Assembly (NCBI GenBank): GCA_038562555.1 | Contig: JBCFBK010000017.1 | Coordinates: 1 to 64,000, forward strand | Source of the DNA: JBCFBK01 sp038562555 | GTDB taxonomy: Bacteria; Bacteroidota; Bacteroidia; Bacteroidales; Prolixibacteraceae | Direction: 5' to 3' | DNA length: 64,000 nucleotides | Notes under the pieces: model-generated | Databases searched by the model: none | The model's input: only the letters and a program-made list of their open reading frames with translations | What the model was told of the DNA's origin: nothing | In this document: positions 8,490 through 17,432 of the stretch, one piece after another | Position numbering within the stretch: the stretch's first letter is position 1 | Layout of the letters: every line of letters begins with the position of its first letter | Position numbers and translations under genes: made by a program

Positions 8490-9758
8490 ATGACAAAAAT
8501 AAACATACCCGTACACTATGGCGAGCGGATTCTTGAACTGAATATTCCGGAGGAAAACCTATGTTTTAACCTCAACCGAAATGAATTCCGTCCGCCGCAG
8601 TCGGCAACCGAAGAGATCCAAAGAGCCATCCGCCAGCCCATTGGTACTAAACGGCTCAGTGAAATTGTCCCGAAAAATGCCCGGATCGTCCTCATGGCCG
8701 ACGATCGGACCCGGGTCACGCCTCAAAAACTGATCCTTCCGGTGATTCTGGAAGAACTGCATGCCGCCGGCATCCGAAATGAACAGATTAAACTTGTTAT
8801 TGCCTACGGGACGCACCGCCCCATGACCGACTCGGAAATCGAAGAACGCTTTGGCCGTGAACTGATCAGCCAGATTGAAGTCAGGCATCACAACTGTCAT
8901 CGTAACCTCGTGGTGGTTGACGGCAAAACCCGTAGGGGAACGCGGATCGTGGTCAATAAAGATGTGATGGACGCCGATTTCCGCATTGGTGTGGGGGGCG
9001 TCCTGCCTCATCATCCGGTAGGCTGGAGCGGCGGGGCCAAAATATTCCTTCCCGGGGTGGCCGGAACAGAAACCGTCAATGCCATGCACCTGCTGGGAGC
9101 AACCGAGCAACAACTGGGGAAGATCCTGACTCCCTGCCGCGAAGAAATGGAAGACTTTGCCCGGGCCGTGGGTCTGCACTTTATTGTGAATGTGATCCAG
9201 ACCGACAGCGGTGATCTGCTGAAGGCAGTTGCCGGGCATTTTATCGATGCCCATCGCGAGGCGGTCAAATGGGGAATGCAGATCTTCGGAGCCCGTTTCC
9301 GCGAAAAAGCCGACATAACCGTCAGCAGCGCCTATCCGTCCGACTATGACTTCACCCAGGCAGACAAGGGCCTGTTCTCGGCCGAGCTGGCGACCAAAGA
9401 GGGCGGCGACATCATCCTGCTTTCGCCCTGCGATGAGGGCATCGCACCCACCCACGGCGAGGAAATGGGACGACTGGCCCGCCACAGCGACGAAACACTC
9501 TGGAAGATGCTGGATGCCAATCAGATCAAGGACCGGTTCGGCGCTTCCGAATGCATGTATCTGAATCATATCAAGCGGCGTTTCAAGGCCAGCCTTACCA
9601 TGGACAGCGTACTGACCAACGTACTGGGGTTCCATCATTTGCCGGCAGACCAGATTCAGCGGTACCTTGACCACCGCATCAGTCTGGAGCCGGGTACCCG
9701 TATCGGCGTGCTGCACTACGCCAGCGAAGTTCTGCCCGTCCACGATCCGGAATGCTGA
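8490..9758 (+). CDS. LarA-family nickel-dependent racemase/epimerase of 2-hydroxy acids
   Basis: 422 residues, cytoplasmic, starting 3 bp after the preceding stop. Active-site residues of characterised lactate racemase LarA are all visible at nearly the same positions: the DDRTR loop (71-75), GTHRP with H109, PHHPVGWSGGAK with H174 and K184, and NAMHL with H200. In LarA the Lys is covalently bound to the nickel-pincer nucleotide, one His coordinates nickel, and the other two exchange protons. The family acts on many 2-hydroxy acids, including sugar acids. No LarB, LarC or LarE cofactor genes are in the window, so the cofactor must be made elsewhere. The neighbours (epimerase, ExuT-like transporter) argue for an aldonate or uronate-derived substrate over lactate; this is inference. 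Confidence 0.85.
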   Translation: MTKINIPVHYGERILELNIPEENLCFNLNRNEFRPPQSATEEIQRAIRQPIGTKRLSEIVPKNARIVLMADDRTRVTPQKLILPVILEELHAAGIRNEQIKLVIAYGTHRPMTDSEIEERFGRELISQIEVRHHNCHRNLVVVDGKTRRGTRIVVNKDVMDADFRIGVGGVLPHHPVGWSGGAKIFLPGVAGTETVNAMHLLGATEQQLGKILTPCREEMEDFARAVGLHFIVNVIQTDSGDLLKAVAGHFIDAHREAVKWGMQIFGARFREKADITVSSAYPSDYDFTQADKGLFSAELATKEGGDIILLSPCDEGIAPTHGEEMGRLARHSDETLWKMLDANQIKDRFGASECMYLNHIKRRFKASLTMDSVLTNVLGFHHLPADQIQRYLDHRISLEPGTRIGVLHYASEVLPVHDPEC

Positions 9759-9794
9759 AAAGATCCAGCCTGACTAAACCTAAAACTGAACAAA

Positions 9795-11057
9795 ATGATC
9801 AACAACAGAATCATACCCTCCCTGAGGTGGTGGATAGCGGGGCTGCTTTTCCTTTCGACCGTGCTGAATTATATCGACCGGCAGACGCTTTCGGTGCTCG
9901 CGCCTTATCTGAAGACCGATTATCAGTGGACAAACGCTGACTTTGCCCTGATTGTGATCTCTTTCCGGATCGCCAATGCCATCGGACAAAGCATGGGCGG
10001 ACGCCTCATCGACCGCGTCGGCACCAGAAACGGATTATCAATCACCGTGTTGTGGTACTCCGTTGCAGCTATTGCCACTTCCTTTGCCAGCGGACTGAAA
10101 AGCTTCTGCACCTTCCGGTTTTTCCTCGGCGCCGGGGAAGCAGCCAACTGGCCCGGCGCCACAAAAGCGGTTTCCGAATGGTTCCCCAAACGCGAACGGG
10201 GACTGGCCGTGGCGCTGTTTGAAAGCGGCGGATGCGTTGGGGCGGCAATTGCCCCTTTTCTGGTCGTTTGGCTCTATCACACCTTTGGAGGCTGGCGTTA
10301 TGCCTTTGTGATCACCGGATCACTTGGTTTCCTCTGGCTCATCCTCTGGCGCTTGCTGTACCACCGGCCGGAAAACCACCCCCGGATTTCTGAATCGGAA
10401 CGTAGCATGATCCTCGGCGAAAAAGCGGAAGAGGAGCAGCAGGAAGAGGCTTCTCCTGCCGGATGGCTGCAATTGCTCCGGCAACGCAAAACCTGGGGGG
10501 TTATCATGGGACGCGCACTCATCGATCCGGTCTGGTTCTTTGTGGCCGACTGGTTTGTCATCTACCTGGTCAGCAAAGACATCCAACTGGAAGAAGGCCT
10601 GCTGGTATTCTGGATCCCCTTTGTTGCCGCCGACCTGGGCAACTTTTTCGGGGGAGGTGTTTCAGGCTGGCTCATTAAGCGCGGCTGGCCCGTGGTGCGC
10701 GCCCGCAAAGCCGTAGTGATTTTCGGCGGGCTGGGTATGTTTACCCTCGCCTTTGCCGCTTTCTCCTCCAGTCCTTTCGCACTGGCAGCCATTTTCGGGT
10801 TCTCCATGTTTGCCTATGCATCGTCTTCAACCATGGTACTGACCCTGCCGTCCGACCTGTTCCAAAGCAAAACGGTGGCAACCGTCAGCGGTTTGTCGGG
10901 TACTGCCGCCCAGATCGGGACTATCTTCTGCACATTCCTGGTAGGCTATGTCTCCGACCACTATTCGTTCACCCCCATTCTGATCGTTGCCAGCCTCATC
11001 CCGCTTATCGCTGTTATCATGGTATTGACGCTGATTAAAAATTTAAGAAACGCGTAA
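9795..11057 (+). CDS. MFS transporter, ExuT/ACS-like (hexuronate or sugar-acid family)
   Basis: 420 residues with about 12 membrane segments. The start RWWIAGLLFLSTVLNYIDRQ, the GGRLIDRVGTRNG loop, the FFLGAGEAANWPGATKAV segment and the KRERGLAVALFESGG segment are typical of the anion:cation symporter group that includes ExuT and GudP. These import uronates, aldarates or related acids with protons. It follows the LarA-like gene by 36 bp on the same strand and probably imports the acid that the LarA-like enzyme handles. ATG at 9795 is well placed after an A-rich leader. Confidence 0.8.
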   Translation: MINNRIIPSLRWWIAGLLFLSTVLNYIDRQTLSVLAPYLKTDYQWTNADFALIVISFRIANAIGQSMGGRLIDRVGTRNGLSITVLWYSVAAIATSFASGLKSFCTFRFFLGAGEAANWPGATKAVSEWFPKRERGLAVALFESGGCVGAAIAPFLVVWLYHTFGGWRYAFVITGSLGFLWLILWRLLYHRPENHPRISESERSMILGEKAEEEQQEEASPAGWLQLLRQRKTWGVIMGRALIDPVWFFVADWFVIYLVSKDIQLEEGLLVFWIPFVAADLGNFFGGGVSGWLIKRGWPVVRARKAVVIFGGLGMFTLAFAAFSSSPFALAAIFGFSMFAYASSSTMVLTLPSDLFQSKTVATVSGLSGTAAQIGTIFCTFLVGYVSDHYSFTPILIVASLIPLIAVIMVLTLIKNLRNA

Positions 11058-11122
11058 TCTGTCATTGCCGAAGAAAGCTTTTAAAGTTTTGTCGTAATTT
11101 CGTCGCGAAATTCAGCAGGATA

Positions 11123-12034
11123 ATGACAAAAGCGATTCAGTTTCTTGACCGGTATTTCGGCCTGTTTTTAATTGCCGGGATGATCCTGGGGCTCATCAAC
11201 CCGGCCTACAGCAGCGCGTTAATGCCCCTGCTGGAACCGGCGCTGATGGCCATGCTCTTTATGGTCTTTCTGAAAACAGATGTGACCCACATTCTGCAAA
11301 AAATGAAGAATTACAGACAGGTCCTGTTTTTCACCTTCGTGTATATGCTGGCCATTCCGGTTTTTTTCTATCTCACCGCCCTTCCTTTCGACCGCAACAC
11401 CGCGATCGGACTGATGCTGCTCACGGCCATGCCGGCCGGCGCGGCCTCCCCTGCCCTTACCGACATTGCCCGTGGAAATACAGCCCTGTCGGCCAGCATT
11501 GTCATTACCACCTCGCTGATCGCGCCGGTCACCGTGCCTTTGCTTTTCCGGCTGCTGAATATCAGCGACCTGTCGGTGAATTACTGGCTGGTGTTCCGCG
11601 ACCTGGCTATGCTGATCTTTGTTCCCATGCTCGCTTCGCAACTCATTAAACGCTGCTGCCCTTCCTTCGTTGTTAAAACCAGCCACCTGTTCACCTCGCT
11701 GAACGTATTGCTGCTGGCCGTGATGGTTTACGCGATTATCGGTTCCCAGCGCGAAACCATTCTCAATGAACCTGCCGCGATCCTCTGGCAAACAGGGATT
11801 CTCTATATCGTCTTTATCCTGCTGCACATTATCGGCTATCTGATCGGCTTTGAAGAAGACCGGAAAGGAAAGATTGCCACAGCAGTCAGCGCGGCCTACA
11901 TGAACAATGCCATGGCCATCGTGCTGGCAGCGGTCTATTTCCCTTCCGTGCTGGTCTTGATGGTGCTCTCGGAGATCCCCTGGAATACTCTGCTGATGCC
12001 CTTCCGGAAAATCATGAACCGGAAAGCCGCTTAA
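11123..12034 (+). CDS. Bile acid:sodium symporter family (BASS) transporter
   Basis: 303 residues, nearly all hydrophobic, with 9-10 predicted membrane helices. The core motif MPAGAASPALTDIARGN and the later MNNAMAIVLAAVYF match the crossing helices of the BASS fold. Members move organic acids such as bile acids, pyruvate, pantothenate or ketoacids with sodium. The stop codon overlaps the stop of the convergent regulator gene in a shared TTAA. It sits at the end of the operon beside a second acid transporter, so an organic-acid substrate or product is plausible but unproven. Confidence 0.75.
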   Translation: MTKAIQFLDRYFGLFLIAGMILGLINPAYSSALMPLLEPALMAMLFMVFLKTDVTHILQKMKNYRQVLFFTFVYMLAIPVFFYLTALPFDRNTAIGLMLLTAMPAGAASPALTDIARGNTALSASIVITTSLIAPVTVPLLFRLLNISDLSVNYWLVFRDLAMLIFVPMLASQLIKRCCPSFVVKTSHLFTSLNVLLLAVMVYAIIGSQRETILNEPAAILWQTGILYIVFILLHIIGYLIGFEEDRKGKIATAVSAAYMNNAMAIVLAAVYFPSVLVLMVLSEIPWNTLLMPFRKIMNRKAA

Positions 12035-13059
12035 AATGAATTTCGCTCAATCAATTGAAAAGGATTGGCAATCTGCCCTTTGATCGTACCCTTAACCAGT
12101 CCTGCTGCCGTCTTTCCCATTTGGACAAAATCGGTGCTTAACACCGAAATGCCCCCCGCGATCATTTCCTTCACCGGATGATCATCGAACGAAATAATGC
12201 CGATGTCGCACGCGGGCTTCCATCCCCGTTCATTCATCAGTTTTAACGTGTGAACCAGTTCAAGATCATCGAAAATGATGAAAAGTTCATGCTTCTGAAG
12301 ATTTTCCGGGCTGATATTCCTCAGGATCGAATGATTCAGCTGATAATCGGTACAGAAGGCCCTGAACCCGGCCTGCGTCGCCGCCGGTACGAACTGAAAA
12401 TCACTTTGCGACAAACTCAGATGAATAGCCCGGTACTCCCTGATTTTATGGACCTTTGACAAAAGAGCCTGGTAAATATCCCGGTGAAAGTCCTGGTAAA
12501 CAGCGCCGGCATTGCTGTTTAAATGCTCCGGAAAATTGTCGATGAAAACCGTCTTCTTTTCCGGCATTTGCTTCAAAAACTTGCTGATATCTTCCGACAG
12601 ATGAGGCATCAGCACATAATGGCTGTATTTGCCCTGATTTTCGCGGATCAGCTTTTCGAAACGTTTCGCATTATAATGATGGAAAAAGACCTGAATATCT
12701 GCCTGGTCATCAAACTCGCTCCGGAACGAATCATACAGGATCTCCTTGAAGGCCGTGATCCGGTCAAACAGTAAAAAGATCCGGTAACGCAGGGCGATAT
12801 CGACACTGGCAATAAAATACCCTTTCCCCTGCCTGGAGGTAATGATCCCCAGTTCGCGGAGTTCTTCGAAGGCCCTCACGATCGTCCCCGCCGACAAGCC
12901 GAACTCGCCCGCCAGCTTATGGATCGACGGCAACGGATCGCCGGGAACCAGCTTCCCGCTTTCAATCCCCTGCCCGATCGATTCCTTGATCTGCTTAAAT
13001 ACAGGCACTTCAGAACGCCTGTTCAGCGCCAGGCTCCAATTCTTCATGTTTTTCAACAT
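12031..13059 (-). CDS. GntR-family transcriptional regulator with LacI-type sensor domain (AraR-like architecture)
   Basis: About 342 residues from the ATG at 13059, or 338 from 13047. A GntR winged helix comes first (VFKQIKESIGQGIESGKL, PSIHKLAGEFGLSAGTIVRA, ITSRQGKGYFIAS). A periplasmic-binding-protein-like effector domain of about 250 residues ends with DIGIISFDDHPVKEMIAGG and VQMGKTAAGLV, both typical of LacI effector domains. Such proteins usually repress sugar operons and release DNA on binding the sugar. An upstream in-frame extension to 13167 runs through the promoter into the divergent gene and is rejected. It lies between the LarA-containing run and the apiose operon, pointing away from the latter, so D-apiose or a breakdown product is the likely effector (inference). 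Confidence 0.85.
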   Translation of the reverse strand: MLKNMKNWSLALNRRSEVPVFKQIKESIGQGIESGKLVPGDPLPSIHKLAGEFGLSAGTIVRAFEELRELGIITSRQGKGYFIASVDIALRYRIFLLFDRITAFKEILYDSFRSEFDDQADIQVFFHHYNAKRFEKLIRENQGKYSHYVLMPHLSEDISKFLKQMPEKKTVFIDNFPEHLNSNAGAVYQDFHRDIYQALLSKVHKIREYRAIHLSLSQSDFQFVPAATQAGFRAFCTDYQLNHSILRNISPENLQKHELFIIFDDLELVHTLKLMNERGWKPACDIGIISFDDHPVKEMIAGGISVLSTDFVQMGKTAAGLVKGTIKGQIANPFQLIERNSF

Positions 13060-13075
13060 ATCCACTGTAAAAGCA

Positions 13076-13083
13076 TAAAGATA
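13076..13083 (-). promoter_or_regulatory. Probable -7 box of the gntR promoter (TATCTTTA)
   Basis: Read on the minus strand the site is TATCTTTA, one mismatch from the Bacteroidota -7 box TAnnTTTG. It lies 17 bp from the ATG at 13059. The ~90-bp divergent spacer that holds it should also contain the operator for the apiose operon, but I could not identify a convincing palindrome. Confidence 0.4.
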
Positions 13084-13150
13084 AATCTTAATTCTAATTT
13101 TCGGCTGTATAAGTGTAGTAAAGTTCAAGCTGAAAACTAAACCTTGCATT

Positions 13151-14167
13151 ATGGTCATTCTTTCCAACTATTGGCTGGCAATCCTGTTCTGTGTTTTTGC
13201 CATGATCTGCTGGGGTTCATGGGCCAATACCCAAAAACTGGCCCAAAAAAACTGGCGGTTCGAACTGTTTTACTGGGATCTGATCATCGGTATTCTGATC
13301 ATGTCGCTGATCGGAGCTTTTACCGTAGGTAGCATGGGTACCGAAGGACGTGGATTCCTGACCGACCTGAAACAGGCTGACGGTTCCAGTATCCTGTACG
13401 CCATGGCCGGCGGACTGCTTTGGAACGCCGGGAACCTGCTGCTGGTGGCAGCAATAGCCGTGGCCGGTATGTCGGTTGCCTTTCCAATCGGAGGCGGAAT
13501 TGCCTGGATTGTCGGGATCATTCTGAATTACATCAACGTTGTACTGAAAGGCGGAAACCCCAGCGAAAAGCCACTTTTACTCTGGATGGGCGTGGCCATT
13601 ATTATCGGGGCCATCTTTCTGAGTGGTAAATCGTTCAGCAACCTCGCCCGCGAAAAAAAGCAAACCTCGCTGAAAGGCATTCTGCTCTCGGTAGCCGGAG
13701 GTTTATTCATTGCCTGTTTCTATCCGGTGGTGGTCAACTCGCTCGATGCCGGGTTTGTCACCGGCGGCAAAGGAACGTTAACCCCTTACACGGCTGTCTT
13801 TTTCTTTGCCACAGGCGTTTTCATCAGTACGTTCCTGATCAATCCGTTCTTTATGAAAAAGCCGGTTTCGGGCGAACCTGTGCGGATGAAACAGTATTTT
13901 GAAGGCAATTTGCAAACTCATCTCACCGGCGTGTTAGGAGGTGCGATCTGGATGCTGGGCATGCTTTTCAGTTATATGGCCGTTGGAGCTGCCAACCCCG
14001 CCATTGCGTATGCATTGAGCAACGCAGCTCCCGTTGTCGCCATTCTGTGGGGCGTACTGGTCTGGAAAGAGTTCAAAGGCGCACCAAAAGGGACCGACGC
14101 CCTGCTTATCGTGATGTTTATTTGCTATCTGACTGGCCTGGCTTTAATCACCTTTTCCAACTCGTAA
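13151..14167 (+). CDS. Sugar/nucleoside permease of the DMT superfamily (GRP/ureide-permease-like), candidate apiose importer
   Basis: 338 residues with about ten membrane helices. The start CWGSWANTQKLAQKNWRFEL and the GMSVAFPIGGGIAWIVG segment match a Bacteroidota transporter group in the drug/metabolite superfamily, related to glucose/ribose porters and ureide permeases and often found next to sugar-catabolic genes. It is the first gene of the operon that contains the apiose enzymes; the next gene starts 4 bp after its stop. Transport of D-apiose or an apiosyl oligosaccharide is inferred from position only. Confidence 0.7.
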   Translation: MVILSNYWLAILFCVFAMICWGSWANTQKLAQKNWRFELFYWDLIIGILIMSLIGAFTVGSMGTEGRGFLTDLKQADGSSILYAMAGGLLWNAGNLLLVAAIAVAGMSVAFPIGGGIAWIVGIILNYINVVLKGGNPSEKPLLLWMGVAIIIGAIFLSGKSFSNLAREKKQTSLKGILLSVAGGLFIACFYPVVVNSLDAGFVTGGKGTLTPYTAVFFFATGVFISTFLINPFFMKKPVSGEPVRMKQYFEGNLQTHLTGVLGGAIWMLGMLFSYMAVGAANPAIAYALSNAAPVVAILWGVLVWKEFKGAPKGTDALLIVMFICYLTGLALITFSNS

Positions 14168-14171
14168 AAAG

Positions 14172-14972
14172 ATGGACGCAGGTATCAGTTCATATACCTT
14201 TACCTGGGCGATCGGTGTTCCGGGGCGGGAACCCCTCCGGTGCATGTCGGTTTTTGATCTGATCCAAAAAGCAGCCGATTTTGAGGTGCCCGTTGTCCAA
14301 ATTGCCGATAACCTGCCGCTCCACAGGTTGCCGGATGAACAGATCAGGGAGATCGGGCGTTTTGCAACTGAACGGAACATCCGGATCGAGCCAGGGGCAC
14401 GGAAAATGACCAACGAGATGCTGAACCGCTACCTGGAGGTCGCGGTTCAGCTCAATGCTCCCCTGATCCGGTTTGTCATTGACGGACCTGACTTTCAGCC
14501 ATCCTTAAGCGATGTGCATCGGATTATCCGGACAGCACTTTCGGCCCTGGAAGAAAAGGGAGTCGTTCTGGCAATTGAAAATCATGATCGCTTCAGGGCC
14601 CGTGAATTTGCCGCGATGGTTGAAAAAGCGGCCAGCAGTCAGGTGGGGATTTGCCTCGATACCGTTAATTCAATGGGCGCCGGCGAAGGTCTTGAAACCG
14701 TGATCGGACTGCTGGCCCCGCTGGCGGTAAACCTGCATCTAAAAGAATTCTGCGTGGAGCGGGTCTTCCACAAAATGGGTTTTGTCATCGAAGGGAAACC
14801 GCTGGGAAAAGGCATGCTGCCGGTGGGTGATCTGCTGGCGAAAGTTAGTCCCCGTTGCCAGTCGGCCATCCTGGAACAATGGACCCCGCCAGAAGTAACC
14901 ATCGAAGCCACCATCCGGAAAGAAGCGGATTGGGCAGTTGAAAGCATCGACTATTTAAAATCAATTCTATAA
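14172..14972 (+). CDS. Sugar isomerase-like TIM-barrel enzyme, candidate 3-oxo-isoapionate decarboxylase (OiaC)
   Basis: 266 residues, cytoplasmic. Barrel strands with metal ligands are visible: GVVLAIENHDRF (E, H), VGICLDTVNSMG (D), AVNLHLKEF (H) and SAILEQWTPPE (E). OiaC, the enzyme that decarboxylates 3-oxo-isoapionate to L-erythrulose in the D-apionate pathway, belongs to this fold. The gene sits directly between a permease and apiosidase/ApnO/ApsD/ApnL genes, and no other decarboxylase (OiaX, a RuBisCO-like protein, or OiaT) is present. The OiaC assignment is therefore mainly contextual; a plain isomerase is the alternative. Confidence 0.6.
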   Translation: MDAGISSYTFTWAIGVPGREPLRCMSVFDLIQKAADFEVPVVQIADNLPLHRLPDEQIREIGRFATERNIRIEPGARKMTNEMLNRYLEVAVQLNAPLIRFVIDGPDFQPSLSDVHRIIRTALSALEEKGVVLAIENHDRFRAREFAAMVEKAASSQVGICLDTVNSMGAGEGLETVIGLLAPLAVNLHLKEFCVERVFHKMGFVIEGKPLGKGMLPVGDLLAKVSPRCQSAILEQWTPPEVTIEATIRKEADWAVESIDYLKSIL

Positions 14973-14976
14973 AATC

Positions 14977-16602
14977 ATGAAGCAATTAACTTTCATTCTG
15001 ATTCTGATCCTGGTCAGCCTTGTTCTGAAAGGATTGACGCAGGAAGCCGCACAATGGACAAAGCACGAGATCAGTTTTAACAGCAGCAGGGAATACGGGA
15101 ATCCGGTTTATGAGGTAAAGGAATTCAAAATAAGCTTTGTTTCACCTTCCGGACGGACAAAAGCGGTACGCGGATTCTGGGACGGAGGCAAAGACTGGAA
15201 AGTCCGCTTTATGCCCGATGAAACCGGAACCTGGAAATGGACATCGGAATGCTCTGACAAAGGGAACAGCGGACTGCACGCCCAATCCGGATCATTTGTA
15301 TGCAGGCCTGCCCAATCCCGCGAAACGATCTACCAGCGTGGCGCCGTGGGGCATCGGCCGGGACAGTATTACCTGAGCCATGCCGACGGCACCCCGTTTT
15401 TCTGGCTGGCCTGTACTGCCTGGAACGGAGCACTGAAATCGACCGGTGAAGAATGGCAGCACTACCTCGGTCAGCGGAAAGCCAACCAATATAATGTGAT
15501 CCAATTGGTAACCACCGAATGGCGGGGCTGCGATAAAAATGCAGAAGGGCTCACAGCCATTGAAGGTGGCGGTTATATCCGGATACATCCCGATTTTTTC
15601 AAACGGATCGACCGACGGATTGATGAAGCCAACGCCAAAGGTTTTGTGGTTTCACCGGTCATTTTATGGGCGCTTCCCAGCGGTTCCGGCCGCCATTTAA
15701 GTCCGGGTTATTCCCTGCCCCTGGAGGAAGCCGTTATCCTGGCCAAATATATTGTAGCCCGCTATCAGGGGAATCAGGTGATCTGGACACTTGGCGGCGA
15801 CGGCCGTTACTATGATGACCAGGAACTGAAATGGAAAGAGATCGGACGCCGGGTGTTTAATGACATCGATCATGCCCCCGTTACCCTGCATCCTCATGGA
15901 AGTTCGTGGGTCGGCGAGTTGTATGCCGGCGAAGACTGGTATCAACTGATGTCGTATCAATCGTCCCACGACAATGGAGAACGGGTCGTGAACTGGATTA
16001 ATAAAGGACCCATGTCACAGATGTGGAGCAAACTGAAACCCATGCCCTACATCAACATGGAACCCAATTATGAGGAGATTTACTTTAAAATTACTGATCA
16101 GGATGTCCGGAATGCTTCCTATTGGAGTCTGTTTGCCACTCCCGTTGCGGGCATTACCTACGGAGCTAACGGCGTCTGGCCCTGGCTGTCCGAAGGTGAA
16201 CCGATCCTGAACCACAGCCACAAAACCGGCACCACGGGATGGCGGAAAAGCATCGAATTTCCCGGAAGCATCCAGATGGGCTACCTCGCCGGCTTCTTCA
16301 AACAATTGGAATGGTGGAACCTGTTTCCCGCCAACGATATGCTCGTTGTGCAACCGGGTGAAAAAACATTCAACCAGTGGGTTTCGGTACTAAAAACACC
16401 TGATCATAATACCATTGCAGCCTACATTCCTCAACAGGCAGCTATTGAACTTTTCAATCCGGGCAACCAGGAATACACCGCCCAATGGTTCGATCCGGTC
16501 AGCAACAGCTATCAGAAAGCTGCCGTTCAATACAGTCAGGGCAGGATCAGGATCACGCAAAATTTCGATCACGATATGCTTATTCTGTTAAAAAGGAGAT
16601 AA
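14977..16602 (+). CDS. Apiosidase-like glycoside hydrolase (DUF5060-DUF4038-collagen-binding-like; GH140-related)
   Basis: 541 residues with a signal peptide (MKQLTFILILILVSLVLKG) and no lipobox Cys. Domains in order: DUF5060-like beta sandwich (about 30-115, with KVRFMPDETGTWKW), a TIM barrel of the DUF4038 'apiosidase-like' family (about 125-440; GTPFFWLACTAWNG), and a C-terminal beta domain of the putative collagen-binding type. Candidate catalytic acids are D275 in WTLGGDGRYY and E362 in INMEPNYEE. The GH140 endo-apiosidase of rhamnogalacturonan II degradation has this fold. Being followed by apiose dehydrogenase, lactonase and oxidoisomerase genes makes release of D-apiose a strong inference. 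The next gene begins immediately downstream behind an AAGGAG ribosome site. Confidence 0.75.
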   Translation: MKQLTFILILILVSLVLKGLTQEAAQWTKHEISFNSSREYGNPVYEVKEFKISFVSPSGRTKAVRGFWDGGKDWKVRFMPDETGTWKWTSECSDKGNSGLHAQSGSFVCRPAQSRETIYQRGAVGHRPGQYYLSHADGTPFFWLACTAWNGALKSTGEEWQHYLGQRKANQYNVIQLVTTEWRGCDKNAEGLTAIEGGGYIRIHPDFFKRIDRRIDEANAKGFVVSPVILWALPSGSGRHLSPGYSLPLEEAVILAKYIVARYQGNQVIWTLGGDGRYYDDQELKWKEIGRRVFNDIDHAPVTLHPHGSSWVGELYAGEDWYQLMSYQSSHDNGERVVNWINKGPMSQMWSKLKPMPYINMEPNYEEIYFKITDQDVRNASYWSLFATPVAGITYGANGVWPWLSEGEPILNHSHKTGTTGWRKSIEFPGSIQMGYLAGFFKQLEWWNLFPANDMLVVQPGEKTFNQWVSVLKTPDHNTIAAYIPQQAAIELFNPGNQEYTAQWFDPVSNSYQKAAVQYSQGRIRITQNFDHDMLILLKRR

Positions 16603-16603
16603 T

Positions 16604-17431
16604 ATGCAAAAAGTAGTGTTAGTAGGAGCCGGCGGCAAAATGGGCTGCCGGCTCACCCGCAATCTGAAGTCGTCTGCCTATCAGATGCAGTATGTCGAAA
16701 TCAGTCCGGCAGGGATTGAACGGATGAAGGAACTGGGCGTTTCGGCGTCCGAAAGCACCCGGGTCATTCCGCAGGCCGATGCGGTCATCCTGGCCGTTCC
16801 CGATGTGGCACTGGGAAAAGTATCGGAAATGATTATTCCGCAGATGCGCCCCGGCGCGGTGGTCGTGTTTCTCGATCCTGCAGTGGCGATGGCCGGCAAG
16901 CTCTACCGGAGGGAGGATGTAGCCTATTTTATTTCGCATCCGGCGCATCCTTCCGTTTTTAACTGGGAAGAAACGCCCGAAGCACAAAAGGACTTCTTTG
17001 GCGGCACACTGGCCCGGCAGGCGATTGTCTGCACCCTGCTGCAGGGCGACGAAGCCGTGTATGCCATTGGCGAGAAACTGGCATCAGCGATGTACGCGCC
17101 GGTTAGCGAGGCATTCCGGATCACGGTCGAACAAATGGCCCTGCTCGAACCGGCGCTGGTTGAAACCTTGTCATCGACCTGTCTGGTGATTGTAAAAGAA
17201 GGACTTGACGAAGTGATCAGACGCGGTGTTCCTGCCAATGCCGCCCGTGCATTTCTGCTGGGACACCTCAATATCCAGCTCGCCGTCATTTTCGGTGAAA
17301 TCCCCGGTGCCGTCTTCTCAGATGCCGCAAACAAAGCCATTGAACGCGGACGGAGCATCCTGTTCCGCGATGACTGGAAAAAAATCTTTGAACCCGACAA
17401 TGTACTCGAACAAGTAAACGACATTACCTAA
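16604..17431 (+). CDS. apnO: D-apionate oxidoisomerase (6-phosphogluconate-dehydrogenase-like)
   Basis: 275 residues. The N-terminal Rossmann motif GAGGKMG (about 8-14) precedes an NAD-binding domain. The C-terminal half carries the all-helical domain (VEQMALLEPALVETLSST, IRRGVPANAARAFLLGHLNI) of the small family once labelled 'phosphogluconate dehydrogenase C-terminal' and now tied to ApnO. ApnO oxidises and isomerises D-apionate to 3-oxo-isoapionate with NAD. It stands in the order apiosidase-ApnO-ApsD-ApnL with gaps of 1-9 bp. A good Shine-Dalgarno sequence (AAGGAGAT, 16593-16600) precedes the ATG. Confidence 0.8.
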   Translation: MQKVVLVGAGGKMGCRLTRNLKSSAYQMQYVEISPAGIERMKELGVSASESTRVIPQADAVILAVPDVALGKVSEMIIPQMRPGAVVVFLDPAVAMAGKLYRREDVAYFISHPAHPSVFNWEETPEAQKDFFGGTLARQAIVCTLLQGDEAVYAIGEKLASAMYAPVSEAFRITVEQMALLEPALVETLSSTCLVIVKEGLDEVIRRGVPANAARAFLLGHLNIQLAVIFGEIPGAVFSDAANKAIERGRSILFRDDWKKIFEPDNVLEQVNDIT

Positions 17432-17432
17432 T

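Noticed and set aside
8559..9743. 394-codon minus-strand frame
   Set aside because: It is antisense to the LarA-like gene, whose catalytic residues are intact; such long shadows arise from codon bias.
13060..13167. Longer N-terminus for the GntR regulator
   Set aside because: It would cover the promoter region and overlap the start of the divergent permease gene.
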